Assembly (NCBI RefSeq): GCF_964253035.1 | Contig: NZ_CAXUQL020000002.1 | Location: 310,001-374,000 of the forward strand | Source of the DNA: Pseudorhodoferax sp032153935 | GTDB taxonomy: Bacteria; Pseudomonadota; Gammaproteobacteria; Burkholderiales; Burkholderiaceae_C | Direction of reading: 5' to 3' | DNA: 64,000 nt | Shown here: piece by piece, positions 1 through 8,644 of the stretch | Numbering within the stretch: position 1 is the first letter of the stretch | How the letters are laid out: each line of letters begins with the position of its first letter | Program-made: the position numbers and the translations under genes | Notes under the pieces: generated by a model | Told to the model about the DNA's origin: nothing | The model's input: the letters and a program-made list of their open reading frames with translations, nothing else | The model's database searches: none

Positions 1-14
1 TCGCCGATTTTCAT
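1..14 (-). CDS. MerR-family regulator, first codons only (CadR/PbrR-like)
   Basis: Only the first four codons (M-K-I-G) and two bases of the next lie in the window, read leftwards. They match the start of the complete CadR-like protein at 10877 (MKIGELAKIT). A purine-rich ribosome site (GAGGAG on the minus strand) sits 7 bases upstream of the ATG. The gene diverges from a P-type metal ATPase gene across a spacer with a CadR-type operator, the usual layout for MerR-type metal regulators. The assignment rests on very little sequence plus this context. Confidence 0.5.
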
Positions 15-36
15 GCTGCACTCCTCGTTGCGACCA

Positions 37-57
37 ATTCTGTAGCTGCTACAGAAT
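37..57. promoter_or_regulatory. Perfect 10-bp inverted repeat, possible second CadR-type operator
   Basis: ATTCTGTAGC and GCTACAGAAT form a perfect dyad around one central T. The CTGTAG/CTACAG core resembles the dyad in the ATPase promoter at 105-123. The site is 23 bases upstream of the truncated regulator's start codon, so it could be where the regulator controls its own gene. The role is inferred from position and similarity. Confidence 0.5.
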
Positions 58-100
58 TTGACAGGCCAGACAGGCATGTACCTTGGACGACAGAAGGGGC

Positions 101-131
101 TTGACCCTGTAGTGGGTACAGGGATTCAAAT
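101..131 (+). promoter_or_regulatory. MerR/CadR-type promoter of the interrupted metal ATPase
   Basis: The -35 TTGACC (101-106) and -10 TCAAAT (126-131) are separated by 19 bp, longer than the usual 17 and typical of promoters twisted open by MerR-family activators. A perfect dyad, CCCTGTA (105-111) and TACAGGG (117-123), fills the spacer. The ATPase start codon is at 152, after a GGAGG-like site around 133-137. Three similar promoters occur at 6779, 17298 (minus) and 20065 (minus). Confidence 0.8.
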
Positions 132-151
132 CGGAGGCAAAGGAAGATCCA

Positions 152-2134
152 ATGTCTACGTCAGAAACGCTTCAGCGACCCACTGATCCCGCCCATGGGG
201 CCTGCGGCTGCGCCAGTACCTGCGCCGCGCTACAGCCTGCACGCACGCTGCGCGTGCCCGATATGTGTTGCAAGAACGAAGAGAAGCCGATCCGACTTGC
301 GCTTGAGAATCTGGCCGGCGTCAAGGCATTGAACGTCGATCTGCCGGAGCACACGATCACGTTTCAAGCTTCGGACGCGGCGTGGGCCGAGGCCGTGGCG
401 GCCGTGAACAAGCTGGGGTTCGCCACCGAACCCGCGTTGCCTGCGGCGGCCGGTGACTGCTGCGGGTCAGCCTGTGCCGCACCGATAGCGCTTGCGCCGC
501 CCATGCGCAAGGAAGAGCCGTTGTCCAAAGCTGCGCCGTCATCCGACGGAGCACTGATGTTGCGCATTCCAGAGATGGACTGCGCATCGGAAGAAGGCCA
601 GATTCGGCGCGCGCTCGAAGGTTTTCCACAAGTCAAACGACTGCGGTTCGATCTTCCCGCACGTCTGCTGTCGGTCGATGTTCCAGCGCAGACCTGGGGC
701 GCTGTTGTCGCAGCTATCGCGAAGCTCGGGTTCACGCCCGAGCAGCTTTCTGCACCGCCTGCGGCGGAGGACACCGCGAAGGCTCAGCGCGTCGAGTTGG
801 CTCGGCTTCTTGCTGCGCTGGGCGTCGCGGTCTTGGCCGAAGTATTGCACTTGGTTTTTCCTGACACCTTGCCCTGGCGTGTCGCTGGGATGGCTGTGGC
901 TGGCGGTGCCATCGCGTTGTCAGGGTTGACGGTGTTCAAGAAGGGCTTGTCTTCGTTGCTTCGCGGGCAGTTGAACATCAACGCGTTGATGAGCGCGGCC
1001 GTCGTCGGCGCCTTTCTCATTGGCCAATGGCCAGAGGCGGCGATGGTGATGGCGCTGTACTCCTTGGCTGAACTCATCGAAGCGCGCTCTGTCGAGCGCG
1101 CCCGCAATGCCATCGCCGGCCTGCTCGCGCTGTCGCCATCGCGGGCGGAGATCCGCCAGCCAGATGGAACATGGGTATCGACTCAGGCCAGTGAGATCGC
1201 GGTTGGCGCGGTCGCCCGCGTCAAGCCCGGTGAACGAATTGCCTTGGATGGCCGTGTCACCTCCGGCCATGGGGCGGTTGATCAATCACCCGTCACCGGT
1301 GAGAGCATTCCAGTGGACAAAGTGCCAGGCGATGACGTCTTTGCCGGCACCATCAACCAGAGCGGTGCGCTGGAGTTTGAAGTCACGAAACCCGCCAGCG
1401 ACACCGTGTTGGCACGCATCATCCACGCTGTCGAAGAGGCCCAGAGCCAGCGCGCGCCCACGCAGCGCATCGTGGACAAGTTCGCGGCGATCTACACGCC
1501 GGCCGTGTTCGTGCTGGCGGTCGCAGTAGCTGTCGGCATGCCTCTTGTTGCCGGCTGGCCGTGGCTTGAGGCGGTCTACAAGGCGCTGGTGTTGTTGGTG
1601 ATCGCGTGCCCGTGCGCCCTCGTGATTTCCACGCCGGTGACTGTGGTCAGTGGCTTGGCCGCAGCGGCTCGGCGTGGCATTCTGATCAAGGGCGGCGTCT
1701 ACCTGGAACAAGCACGCAAGCTGACCGTGCTCGGTCTGGACAAGACGGGCACGCTCACGGAGGGCAAGCCCAAACTGGTCGCGCATCGTGTCCTGGCGAG
1801 CGACGTTGCAGACGACCGGGCACGTCTCATTGCATTGAGCTTGGCAGAGCGCTCGGACCATCCGGTGTCTCGGGCGGTCGCCGCTGGCCTGAAAGGCTCG
1901 GCAGTCGAGGTCCAGGACTTCGGTGCGGAACTGGGCCGTGGCGTTCACGGCTCCCTCGATGGACGCAAGTACATCTTGGGCAACCATCGGTGGTTGCATG
2001 AACGTGGTCTGTGCTCGCCTGAGATCGAAGCGCTGATGAAAGAACACGAGGCCCAAGGACGCACGCTGTCCGTGCTTGCAGACGATGACCGCGCCCTAGG
2101 GAAGGTCTGCGTAAATGGCGCCTCGATGTGCTGA
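152..2134 (+). pseudogene. Heavy-metal P-type ATPase, N-terminal part, cut by IS5-family insertion
   Basis: This is the front part of a P1B-type ATPase exporting Zn/Cd/Pb-type cations across the inner membrane. Two heavy-metal-associated domains are visible (about residues 33-95 and 135-200). Their metal loops are MCCKNEE and MDCASEE, not the usual CxxC. A Cys-rich segment (GACGCASTC) precedes them and another (GDCCGSAC) links them. The transmembrane CPC motif (IACPCAL) and phosphorylation motif DKTGTLT follow. Native codons end at 2099; the IS then supplies a foreign tail to a stop at 2134. The P-domain hinge and last membrane helices are at 3262-3828. Without the IS the frame is continuous and gives an 836-residue protein. 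The fragment should not transport. Confidence 0.85.
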
Positions 2135-3261
2135 TTGGTACGAGTGCGCGAAGACAATCGACACCATGAAGCAAGCCGACCTGGGCCTGAATCTGACGAC
2201 CAAACGCACACGCAAACGCGAGTTCCTGGCAGAGATGGAGCGTGTGGTGCCGTGGGCAGCCTTGGTGGCCTTGATCACGCCGTACGCGCCGGAGGGCAAA
2301 CGCGGTCGCCCGCCGTTTGCCGTGGAGACGATGCTGCGCATCCACTTCATGCAGCAATGGTTCACGCTGAGCGATCCGGCCATGGAAGAGTCGCTGCACG
2401 ACGTACCGCTGTTCCGCGAGTTCGCAGGCCTGAACTGGGACACCGCGCTGCCCGACGAGACCACGATCCTGCGGTTCCGCCGGCTGTTGGAAGAGCACAA
2501 GCTTGCCCCGCAGATCCTGGCACTGGTCAACGAATTGCTGGGTGCCAAGGGCTTGATGCTGCGTGCCGGCACCGTGGTGGACGCCACGCTGATCGCTGCG
2601 CCCAGCTCGACCAAGAACGCCTCGGGCGGACGCGACCCACAGATGAAGCAGAGCAAGAAGGGCAACCAGTGGTACTTCGGCATGAAGGCCCACATCGGCG
2701 TGGATGCGAACTCGGGCCTGGTGCACACGGTGCGCGGCACAGCGGGCAGTGTCAACGACGTGACCGAGGCCAACACGCTGCTGCACGGCCAGGAGAGCGA
2801 CGCTTGGGGTGATGCTGGCTACCAGGGGGCCAGCAAGCGAGCTGACGCTCGGGACGGCGTGCGCTGGAATATCGCCATGCGCCCGGGCAAGCGCAAGCTG
2901 TTGGACAAGACCCATCTGATCGATGACCTGACCGATCAGCTTGAGCGCCTCAAGGCCAGCATCCGGGCCAAGGTCGAGCACCCGTTCCGCGTGATCAAGC
3001 GCCAGTTCGGCCACGTCAAGGTGCGCTACCGGGGGCTGCTCAAGAACACCGCGCAGTTGCACACCCTGTTCGCACTGTCCAACCTGTGGATGGTGCGGCG
3101 AACTTTGATCGGCGTGCAGGCATGAGTGCGCCTGTAGTGGGCCAAACGGTCTGCCAGCAGTTCGAAAGCGCCCGAAGATTGGTCGCAACGCGGTCCGATA
3201 TTTCGAATCGACGCGAGCGGGTGGCATCAGCACATCGGCAAGCGGTTAAAGCAGAGCTTCC
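2100..3261 (+). mobile_element. IS5-family insertion sequence (1162 bp), complete with target duplication
   Basis: The element is bounded by imperfect terminal inverted repeats, GGAAGGTCTGCG at the left and GCAGAGCTTCC at the right. It is flanked by a direct CTAG duplication (2096-2099 and 3262-3265). A 4-bp CTAR-type target is characteristic of the IS5 group. It carries one intact transposase gene. Removing the element and one CTAG copy restores the ATPase frame exactly (GCC-CTA-GCG-CTC), so the insertion looks recent and clean. Confidence 0.9.
2166..3125 (+). CDS. IS5-family transposase (DDE)
   Basis: This transposase catalyses cut-and-paste movement of the surrounding insertion sequence. 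Starting at MKQADLGLNL gives 319 residues, a usual size for the family; an in-frame ATG at 2115, only 15 bases inside the IS end, is less likely. The catalytic acidic residues lie in VVDATLIAAPSS and DAGYQGA. The Y(2)R(3)E(6)K signature Glu lies in RAKVEHPFRVIKRQFG. The gene appears intact, so the element may still be active. Confidence 0.9.
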   Translation: MKQADLGLNLTTKRTRKREFLAEMERVVPWAALVALITPYAPEGKRGRPPFAVETMLRIHFMQQWFTLSDPAMEESLHDVPLFREFAGLNWDTALPDETTILRFRRLLEEHKLAPQILALVNELLGAKGLMLRAGTVVDATLIAAPSSTKNASGGRDPQMKQSKKGNQWYFGMKAHIGVDANSGLVHTVRGTAGSVNDVTEANTLLHGQESDAWGDAGYQGASKRADARDGVRWNIAMRPGKRKLLDKTHLIDDLTDQLERLKASIRAKVEHPFRVIKRQFGHVKVRYRGLLKNTAQLHTLFALSNLWMVRRTLIGVQA

Positions 3262-3828
3262 CTAGCGCTCTTTGCCGTTGCCGACACCACCAAGGAATCG
3301 AGCAAGCAGGCCGTGGCCGAGCTGAAGGCACTGGGGGTGCGGCCGGTCATGCTCACAGGAGACAACGCAACCACGGCGCAGGCCATTGCCAAGCTGGTCG
3401 GCATCGACGACGTGCGCGCGAACCTGTTGCCTGAGGACAAGCAAAAGATCGTGGCGGAGCTTCGCGGTTCAAACGATCAGGTCGGGATGGTTGGCGACGG
3501 CGTGAACGACAGTCCCTCACTGGCTGCGGCAGAGGTCGGCTTTTCGATGGGTGCAGCAGGTACGGATACCGCCAAGGAAGCTGCAGATGTGCTCATCATG
3601 AACGATGACCTGCGCAAGGTTCCCGAAACCATTCGGCTGTCCAAAAAGACCTATGCCGTGCTGTGGCAAAACATCGTGCTTGCGCTCGGCCTCAAGGCGG
3701 TCTTCCTTGCGTTGGCGGTGTTCGGGAACGCGACGATGTGGATGGCAGTTTTTGCCGACATGGGCGCCAGTCTGCTCGTGGTGTTCAACGGGCTGCGCTT
3801 GCTGCGAGGCGTTCGCCAGTCAGCCTGA
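3262..3828 (+). pseudogene. Heavy-metal P-type ATPase, C-terminal part
   Basis: This is the distal half of the ATPase that begins at 152. The frame resumes at CTA-GCG-CTC-TTT-GCC straight after the IS. It contains the ATP-binding/phosphorylation hinge (VMLTGDNATTAQ and VGDGVNDSPSL) and the final two membrane helices with NATMWMAVFADMGAS, which closely match the intact CadA encoded at 14116-17238. A short internal ATG (3313) could start a fragment, but it would lack the CPC channel and the aspartyl phosphorylation site, so no function is expected. Confidence 0.85.
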
Positions 3829-4148
3829 GCACGCCCCGGAGGTGGCCAGTGCTCATGGGCTTGTGCGGATCGGGGCGGACGAGGTGGTTTCGCCCATGCG
3901 AAACTCTGAGCAGCACCGGGTGACCGTTTCGTGCAGGCGTCCTGGCCTACCTGGTCATCTCGGGGGAGTCGGAAACGCCCTTCCTGCTGGAACGCCGCGA
4001 GCCCCTGAGGCTGGCCGACTTCGAGCTGGCCACTGAACTCATCAGCGAGTGGCGACTGGCGCGCTACTACGGCAAAAATGCAAGCTGCTGGACCTGGCTT
4101 TGCAGGCGAGGAACCTGGACGCACACTGAGGCTACACCGCTCGCACGC
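3829..4148. other. Gene-poor spacer with a possible gene remnant
   Basis: No complete gene is visible. One frame is open from 3924 into the following transporter gene and reads like real protein (for example LADFELATELISEWRLARYY). It has no convincing start codon and follows a stop at 3921. It may be the decayed tail of a lost gene. I do not recognise the family. Confidence 0.35.
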
Positions 4149-5129
4149 ATGACCCTTGTATCCCTGCGCTCCCTTCTCGAAGCCCGCCAGGTCGCGATCT
4201 ACTTCGCCGCCGTGGCGCTCGCCGGACTTGTGGCCTGGCAGTGGCCGGCATCGACAGCGATGGCGCCTGCCGTCAATCCGCTGTTGGCGTTCATGCTGTT
4301 CGTCACGTTCCTGCAGGTGCCGCTGACCGAGCTGCGGCGTGCGCTGTCGAACGTGCGGTTCCTCGGCGTGCTGCTGCTGGCCAATTTCGTCGCGGTGCCA
4401 GTGCTGGTGGCCGTGCTGCTGCCCTGGGTGCCGCAAGACCCGCTGCTGCGGGTCGGGGTGCTGCTGGTGTTGCTGACGCCGTGCATCGACTACGTGGTGA
4501 CCTTCGCTCATCTGGGCAAGGCCGACGCGAAGCCGCTGCTGGCCTCCACACCGCTGCTGCTGGCTGCACAGATGGTGCTGCTGCCGGTCTATCTGAGCCT
4601 GTTCATGGGCGATGCAGCCGCAGGCCTCGTGCAGTGGGAGCCGTTCGTTCACGCCTTCATCTGGCTGATCGCGGTACCGCTGTCGCTGGCGGCCGTGTGC
4701 CAGGCCTGGGCCGCGCGTTTGGCGACGGGTGAGCGCGTCGTTGGATGGCTCGGGCTGCTGCCGGTGCCGGCCACGGCGGCCGTGCTATTCGTGGTGGTGG
4801 CGTCCGTCGCACCGCAGCTCGGCCTGGCGCTCGATGCCGTTCGCCAGGTCGCCGCGGTCTACGTGGTGTTCGCCATCGCGGCCCCGGTGCTCGGCTGGTG
4901 TGTGGCTCGCATGTGCCGGCTGCCTGCAGACCAAGGCCGCGCCGTGGCGTTCAGCTCAGCCACGCGCAATTCGTTGGTGGTCCTGCCGCTGGGCCTCGCC
5001 ATCCCCGGTGCGGTGCCGTGGGTGCCCGCCGTGATCGTGACGCAGACGCTGGTGGAACTGGTCAGTGAACTGGTCTACGTGAAGGTGGCCCCCAACTTGG
5101 GCGCAAAGGCCGTTCGGCAGGCTTCATAG
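4149..5129 (+). CDS. Arsenic-resistance/bile-acid symporter family membrane transporter (ACR3-like)
   Basis: The 326-residue protein is very hydrophobic, with about ten predicted membrane helices, the size and layout of the BASS/ACR3 superfamily. Two family signatures are visible: a Pro-Cys segment in the middle helix pair (LLTPCIDYVVTFAHLGKAD) and a late conserved FSSATRNSLVVLPL. ACR3 proteins export arsenite across the inner membrane, but no arsR, arsC or arsH neighbours are present, so the substrate is uncertain. The position beside metal efflux genes supports a role in metal or metalloid resistance. The aspartoacylase-like gene follows 43 bp downstream on the same strand. Confidence 0.75.
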   Translation: MTLVSLRSLLEARQVAIYFAAVALAGLVAWQWPASTAMAPAVNPLLAFMLFVTFLQVPLTELRRALSNVRFLGVLLLANFVAVPVLVAVLLPWVPQDPLLRVGVLLVLLTPCIDYVVTFAHLGKADAKPLLASTPLLLAAQMVLLPVYLSLFMGDAAAGLVQWEPFVHAFIWLIAVPLSLAAVCQAWAARLATGERVVGWLGLLPVPATAAVLFVVVASVAPQLGLALDAVRQVAAVYVVFAIAAPVLGWCVARMCRLPADQGRAVAFSSATRNSLVVLPLGLAIPGAVPWVPAVIVTQTLVELVSELVYVKVAPNLGAKAVRQAS

Positions 5130-5172
5130 TCCACGTCCGGCGGACACTGAGCGCTACAGTGGCTTCAGACCA

Positions 5173-6141
5173 ATGACAACAAGCCCGTGCCCCATGGTGA
5201 ATTTCAAGTCTGTCGAATACGCATCCCGCAAGGACGGCGTTCGCCTGCTCGTTCTCGGCGCGGTGCATGGCAACGAAGTCTGCGGCACTGCGGCCATCCA
5301 CAAGCTGATGGGCGAGCTGGACCGGGGCGCTGTGGCGCTGTCGGCCGGCTGTTTGACGCTAGTCCCCATCACGAACTCCCTCGCGCACGCGCGCGGCACC
5401 CGGTCCGGCGACAGGAACCTGAACCGTGGCCTACGGCCCACCACGGCGCCGGCAGACAACGAGGACCACATTGCAAACTGGCTGTGCCCGCTGCTGGCCC
5501 GGCACGATGTGCTGCTCGATCTGCACTCGTTTCGAGGTAATGGCAAGCCGTTCGTGTTCATCGGCCCGCCCAACAACGACGGGGCGATTGAGCCGTTCCG
5601 CTTCGCGGCCGAAGAAGAAGGCCTGGCCGCGCGCCTGGGCGAGCATCGCGTCGTAGACGGATGGCTGTCCACCTACGCGGGCGGCGTCGCGCGGCGGCGC
5701 GGCCAAGCAACAACCGGCGCACCTGGCATCGACGACGCGCTCTATGGCATCGGGACCACCGAGTACATGCGCTCTGTTGGCGGCTGGGGGATGACGCTGG
5801 AGTGCGGCTTCCATGACGACCCGAGCGCCGAGCACGTCGCCTACCGGGCCATCCGCAACGCCTTGGCGCACCTTCGGCTGACCGACGAGGACCAGCCCCA
5901 GCCCGTCGCGAACATGGAGTGCCTGCAACTGTGCGAGGTCATCGACCGACAGGATGCCGGCGACCGCTTCGTTCAACCGTGGACAAGCTTCGAGCCCGTG
6001 ATGCAGGGCCAGGTGATCGCCGAGCGTGCCAACGGTGAGAAGGTCGTTTCACCGTTCGACGGGTGCATTGTGTTTCCCAATTCCGATGCAGCCCTCGGGA
6101 CGGAGTGGTTCTACCTGGGCAGGACGAGCAGCAGGCTCTGA
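5173..6141 (+). CDS. Succinylglutamate desuccinylase/aspartoacylase family zinc hydrolase
   Basis: The 322-residue protein has the AstE/AspA M14-like zinc-site motifs: GAVHGNE near residue 34 (His and Glu ligands) and DLHSF near residue 116 (third His). This family removes acyl groups from N-acyl amino acids. A C-terminal beta-rich part (from about residue 255, VMQGQVIAER and VVSPFDGCIVFP) resembles the barrel-sandwich tail of these enzymes. The protein may start at 5173 or at the ATG at 5194. It follows the ACR3-like transporter by 43 bp and may share its transcript. The substrate cannot be read from sequence. Confidence 0.75.
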   Translation: MTTSPCPMVNFKSVEYASRKDGVRLLVLGAVHGNEVCGTAAIHKLMGELDRGAVALSAGCLTLVPITNSLAHARGTRSGDRNLNRGLRPTTAPADNEDHIANWLCPLLARHDVLLDLHSFRGNGKPFVFIGPPNNDGAIEPFRFAAEEEGLAARLGEHRVVDGWLSTYAGGVARRRGQATTGAPGIDDALYGIGTTEYMRSVGGWGMTLECGFHDDPSAEHVAYRAIRNALAHLRLTDEDQPQPVANMECLQLCEVIDRQDAGDRFVQPWTSFEPVMQGQVIAERANGEKVVSPFDGCIVFPNSDAALGTEWFYLGRTSSRL

Positions 6142-6295
6142 CATCCGCCTGGTACAACCTGATTCTCGACCCATCAACGCCGTCTTGCCGGGCTCGACAC
6201 CTCTGCTGTGGTCGGAAACTCGACCGGAAAAGCGAAAAAGCGTTAGTACGGCGACAGCGTTGATTTCGCGTGGAAATTCCGCTGCTAACTGTTAG

Positions 6296-6690
6296 CTACG
6301 CTCTAAAAGCGTTATCGCAGCCCGGCCGTTCCTCATCGAAGGAGGCCGGCACGCCTGCGGGCCGGCAGTGGTAGCGCATGGGCACGGTGACCGGCTGACC
6401 GTCCTGCACGATCACGACAGGTGCGTAGGTGCCCGGGTAGATGCGCGCACCGCTTCCCTCGACCTCGCCGGCCATGGCCTTGCGGTAGCTGTCGATCTTC
6501 TTGAGCGCGATCCGCTGACTTTCGGCCGCTGTCTTCGTCGGCTTCACGGCCAGCTTGCGTTCCGCTTCCGCAAGGCGTTTGCGTTGCTCGAACATGGCTT
6601 GTTGCAGCCGGGTGGCCTCGGCCTCCCGGTGCCGGCGGACCAGCTCGGCAATGGCCTGTTCCTCGACCGTGGTGCCAGCCAGGAAGGGGT
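6296..6690 (-). pseudogene. SOS response-associated peptidase (SRAP/YedK-HMCES) gene fragment
   Basis: The reading frame (FLAGTTVEEQAIAEL, then KRLAEAERKL, then YPGTYAPVVIVQDG and MRYHCRPAGVPASF) matches the middle of beta-proteobacterial SRAP proteins, which crosslink to abasic sites in single-stranded DNA. The start of the family, including the essential Met-Cys N-terminus, is missing: the frame is closed by a stop near 6698. The C-terminal part diverges after the EERPG motif and ends at 6296. It is a doubly truncated relic, probably left by recombination at the island junction. No product is expected to work. Confidence 0.65.
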
Positions 6691-6778
6691 GATCTCAGTT
6701 TCGCTGCAGGATTTCCCGGTTCGAATGTCGGGAAGCCCCTAGCATCGATCTATTGACTGCCAGACGCATGGCGCTGGC

Positions 6779-6809
6779 TTGACTCTCTACCGGCTTCAGG
6801 GTTTCAAAT
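6779..6809 (+). promoter_or_regulatory. MerR/CadR-type promoter upstream of dsbA
   Basis: TTGACT (6779-6784) and TCAAAT (6804-6809) are separated by 19 bp. The surrounding bases align closely with the ATPase promoter at 101-131: both read CTTGAC, then CAGGG in the spacer, then TTCAAATC. The spacer has an imperfect AGAG/CAGGGT-type dyad instead of the perfect one at 105-123. The dsbA start codon is 51 bp downstream. This predicts metal-responsive expression of dsbA, the cation transporter and tlpA. Confidence 0.65.
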
Positions 6810-6859
6810 CTGCAGCCTCCGGCTGTAGGCCGCCGTGCAAGACAATATCCAGTATCGCC

Positions 6860-7498
6860 ATGACCACTCGCCGCCACTTTTCCGCTATCGCCTTGACTTC
6901 ACTTGCCGGCGGGCCTCTTGCCGCCTTTGCTCAGGAAAAGCCGCTGGAAGGCAAACACTATGTGACCCTTTCGACGCGCCAACCCACCCGCGATGTCAAG
7001 AAGGTCGAAGTCCTGGAATTCTTTGCTTACAGTTGTTCGCACTGCCACGCCTTCGAACCTGCACTTGATGCCTGGCAGAAACGGCTGCCTCCCGACGTCC
7101 TGTTCCGTCGCATTCCCGTGGCGTTCCGCGACGACCTGGTGATCCACCAGAAGCTGTACTTCGCCATTGAAGCGCTGGGTCTGGTCGAGCGCCTGCATGC
7201 CAAGGTCTTCCTGGCGATTCATTCGGACCGTCATCGCCTCGGTACCGCCGAAGAGATCGGCGCTTTCGTCGCCAAGAATGGCGTGGAGTCTGCCCGCTTT
7301 GTCGAAACAATGAACTCGTTCAGTGTCGCGGGGAAGGCCAAGCAAGCAACGCAATTGACCGCCGGCTACAACATCGAAGGCACACCCTCTCTTGGAGTTG
7401 ACGGCCGTTGGCTGACGTCCGGCTCGCTGGCCGGGTCCAACGCAAGCTCGCTTGCGGTCGCCGACTACCTTGTCGGGCTGGCGAAGAAGTTCGGTTGA
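6860..7498 (+). CDS. dsbA: DsbA-type periplasmic thiol:disulfide oxidoreductase
   Basis: This is a thiol-disulfide oxidoreductase of the DsbA fold, expected to introduce disulfides into exported proteins. The start MTTRRHFSAI is chosen because it gives a good signal peptide ending near AAFAQ; upstream in-frame ATGs overlap the promoter. The active-site pair is CSHC at residues 59-62, preceded by EFFAYS, and the cis-Pro loop is EGTPSLGV. The gene is first in a plus-strand group with the cation transporter (8 bp gap) and tlpA, behind a CadR-type promoter. TTRRH is close to a twin-arginine start, but a Sec signal is also possible. Confidence 0.85.
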   Translation: MTTRRHFSAIALTSLAGGPLAAFAQEKPLEGKHYVTLSTRQPTRDVKKVEVLEFFAYSCSHCHAFEPALDAWQKRLPPDVLFRRIPVAFRDDLVIHQKLYFAIEALGLVERLHAKVFLAIHSDRHRLGTAEEIGAFVAKNGVESARFVETMNSFSVAGKAKQATQLTAGYNIEGTPSLGVDGRWLTSGSLAGSNASSLAVADYLVGLAKKFG

Positions 7499-7506
7499 CG
7501 ACTGGC

Positions 7507-8118
7507 ATGGACGATGACGACGGCCTGGAGGGCCTTGATCAGAGCAACGCGAGAGACCGGGGCATCCTGCGTGCGGTCCTCGCGATCAACCTGGCCCAGA
7601 GTGCTTTGGGCTTCGGCGTCGGGACATGGGCATCGTCCACTGCGCTCATCGGCGCCGCGCTGGACAACCTCGCCGACGCGTCCGTCTATGCCGTGGGCAT
7701 CTACGCGGTCGGCCGTTCGGTTCGCGCCAAGGTCGCTGCGGCGCGCTTGTCCGGCTGGCTGCTGATCGGTCTGTCGGTGATGCTGCTGGTGGAAGTCATC
7801 CGGCGCTTTCTGGGGGCCGAAGAGCCAGTCGGGCCGGCGATGATGGTCATGGCCGGCGTGAACGCTGGCATCAACGTCTTCTGCCTGCGCCTGCTGCGCC
7901 GCCATCGGGGCCAGGACGTGAACTTCAAGGCCTCATCGATCTTCACGACCAACGACTCGATCGTGAACCTGGCGATCCTCATGGCGGGCATCCTGGTCAT
8001 GTGGTTCGGCTCCAACCTTCCCGACCTGATCCTGGGCGTCATCGTGGCCGGCATCGCGGCCAACGGCGGCCGGGAGATTCTTGAGGAAGCCTCCAAAGCG
8101 GCAGCCAAGGGCCCATGA
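7507..8118 (+). CDS. Short cation-diffusion-facilitator-like membrane protein
   Basis: The 203-residue protein has about five to six hydrophobic segments and resembles the membrane domain of CDF cation exporters. Acidic/Asn residues sit at the two places where CDF proteins bind metal (ALDNLADAS in helix 2 and TTNDSIVNLA in helix 5). The usual C-terminal cytoplasmic metal-sensing domain is absent, so it is about 100 residues shorter than typical CDF members. The start MDDDDGLEGL follows the dsbA stop by 8 bp and the stop overlaps tlpA by 4 bp, so all three are probably co-translated. Divalent metal export is likely but inferred. Confidence 0.7.
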   Translation: MDDDDGLEGLDQSNARDRGILRAVLAINLAQSALGFGVGTWASSTALIGAALDNLADASVYAVGIYAVGRSVRAKVAAARLSGWLLIGLSVMLLVEVIRRFLGAEEPVGPAMMVMAGVNAGINVFCLRLLRRHRGQDVNFKASSIFTTNDSIVNLAILMAGILVMWFGSNLPDLILGVIVAGIAANGGREILEEASKAAAKGP

Positions 8119-8609
8119 AGAAGGTGCACATTCTGATCGGCGCGATGGCTTTGGGGCTGTCGCTCGCCGTCTACTTGAGCCTCGGTTCCTCGACGGCGCC
8201 ACAGTCGACGTTTGTACTGCTCGACGGAAGCTCGAAAAAGACGTCGGATTTCGTGGGCAAGGTCGCGCTGGTCAATTTCTGGGCGACCAGCTGCACCACT
8301 TGCGTGGCTGAGATGCCGATGATTGTCCGAACCCACGAGAAGTACGCGCCGCGCGGCTACGAGACGGTCGCGATCGCCATGAGCTACGACCCTCCGGCCT
8401 ACGTGGTGAACTTCGCCCAGACACGAAAGCTGCCCTTCCTGGTCGCCATCGACAACACCGGCACTGTGGCAAAGGCGTGGGGCGACGTGAACGTGACGCC
8501 TACGACCTACCTTGTGAACAAGCGCGGAGAGATCGTGAAGCGCTACGTCGGCCAGCCCGATTTCGCCGAGCTTCACAAGCTGATCGAAAAACTCCTGGCC
8601 GAAAGCTGA
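8115..8609 (+). CDS. TlpA-family thioredoxin-like protein, membrane anchored
   Basis: The 164-residue protein starts with an uncleaved or signal-type hydrophobic segment (residues 5-24) and has a periplasmic thioredoxin fold. The active site is WATSCTTC (Cys60, Cys63), an unusual CTTC pair. The cis-Pro motif is VTPTTYL. TlpA/ResA proteins usually reduce particular periplasmic disulfides. Its ATG overlaps the stop of the preceding transporter (ATGA), tying it to the dsbA group. It converges on the dsbA-like gene that ends at 8645. Confidence 0.8.
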   Translation: MKKVHILIGAMALGLSLAVYLSLGSSTAPQSTFVLLDGSSKKTSDFVGKVALVNFWATSCTTCVAEMPMIVRTHEKYAPRGYETVAIAMSYDPPAYVVNFAQTRKLPFLVAIDNTGTVAKAWGDVNVTPTTYLVNKRGEIVKRYVGQPDFAELHKLIEKLLAES

Positions 8610-8644
8610 AAGGACTTGGGGCCGTGCACAAGCGCAGAGCCGGC

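Noticed and set aside
1827..3233. Minus-strand open frame of 468 codons across ATPase and IS
   Set aside because: It crosses the IS boundary, so it cannot be an old gene, and has shadow composition.
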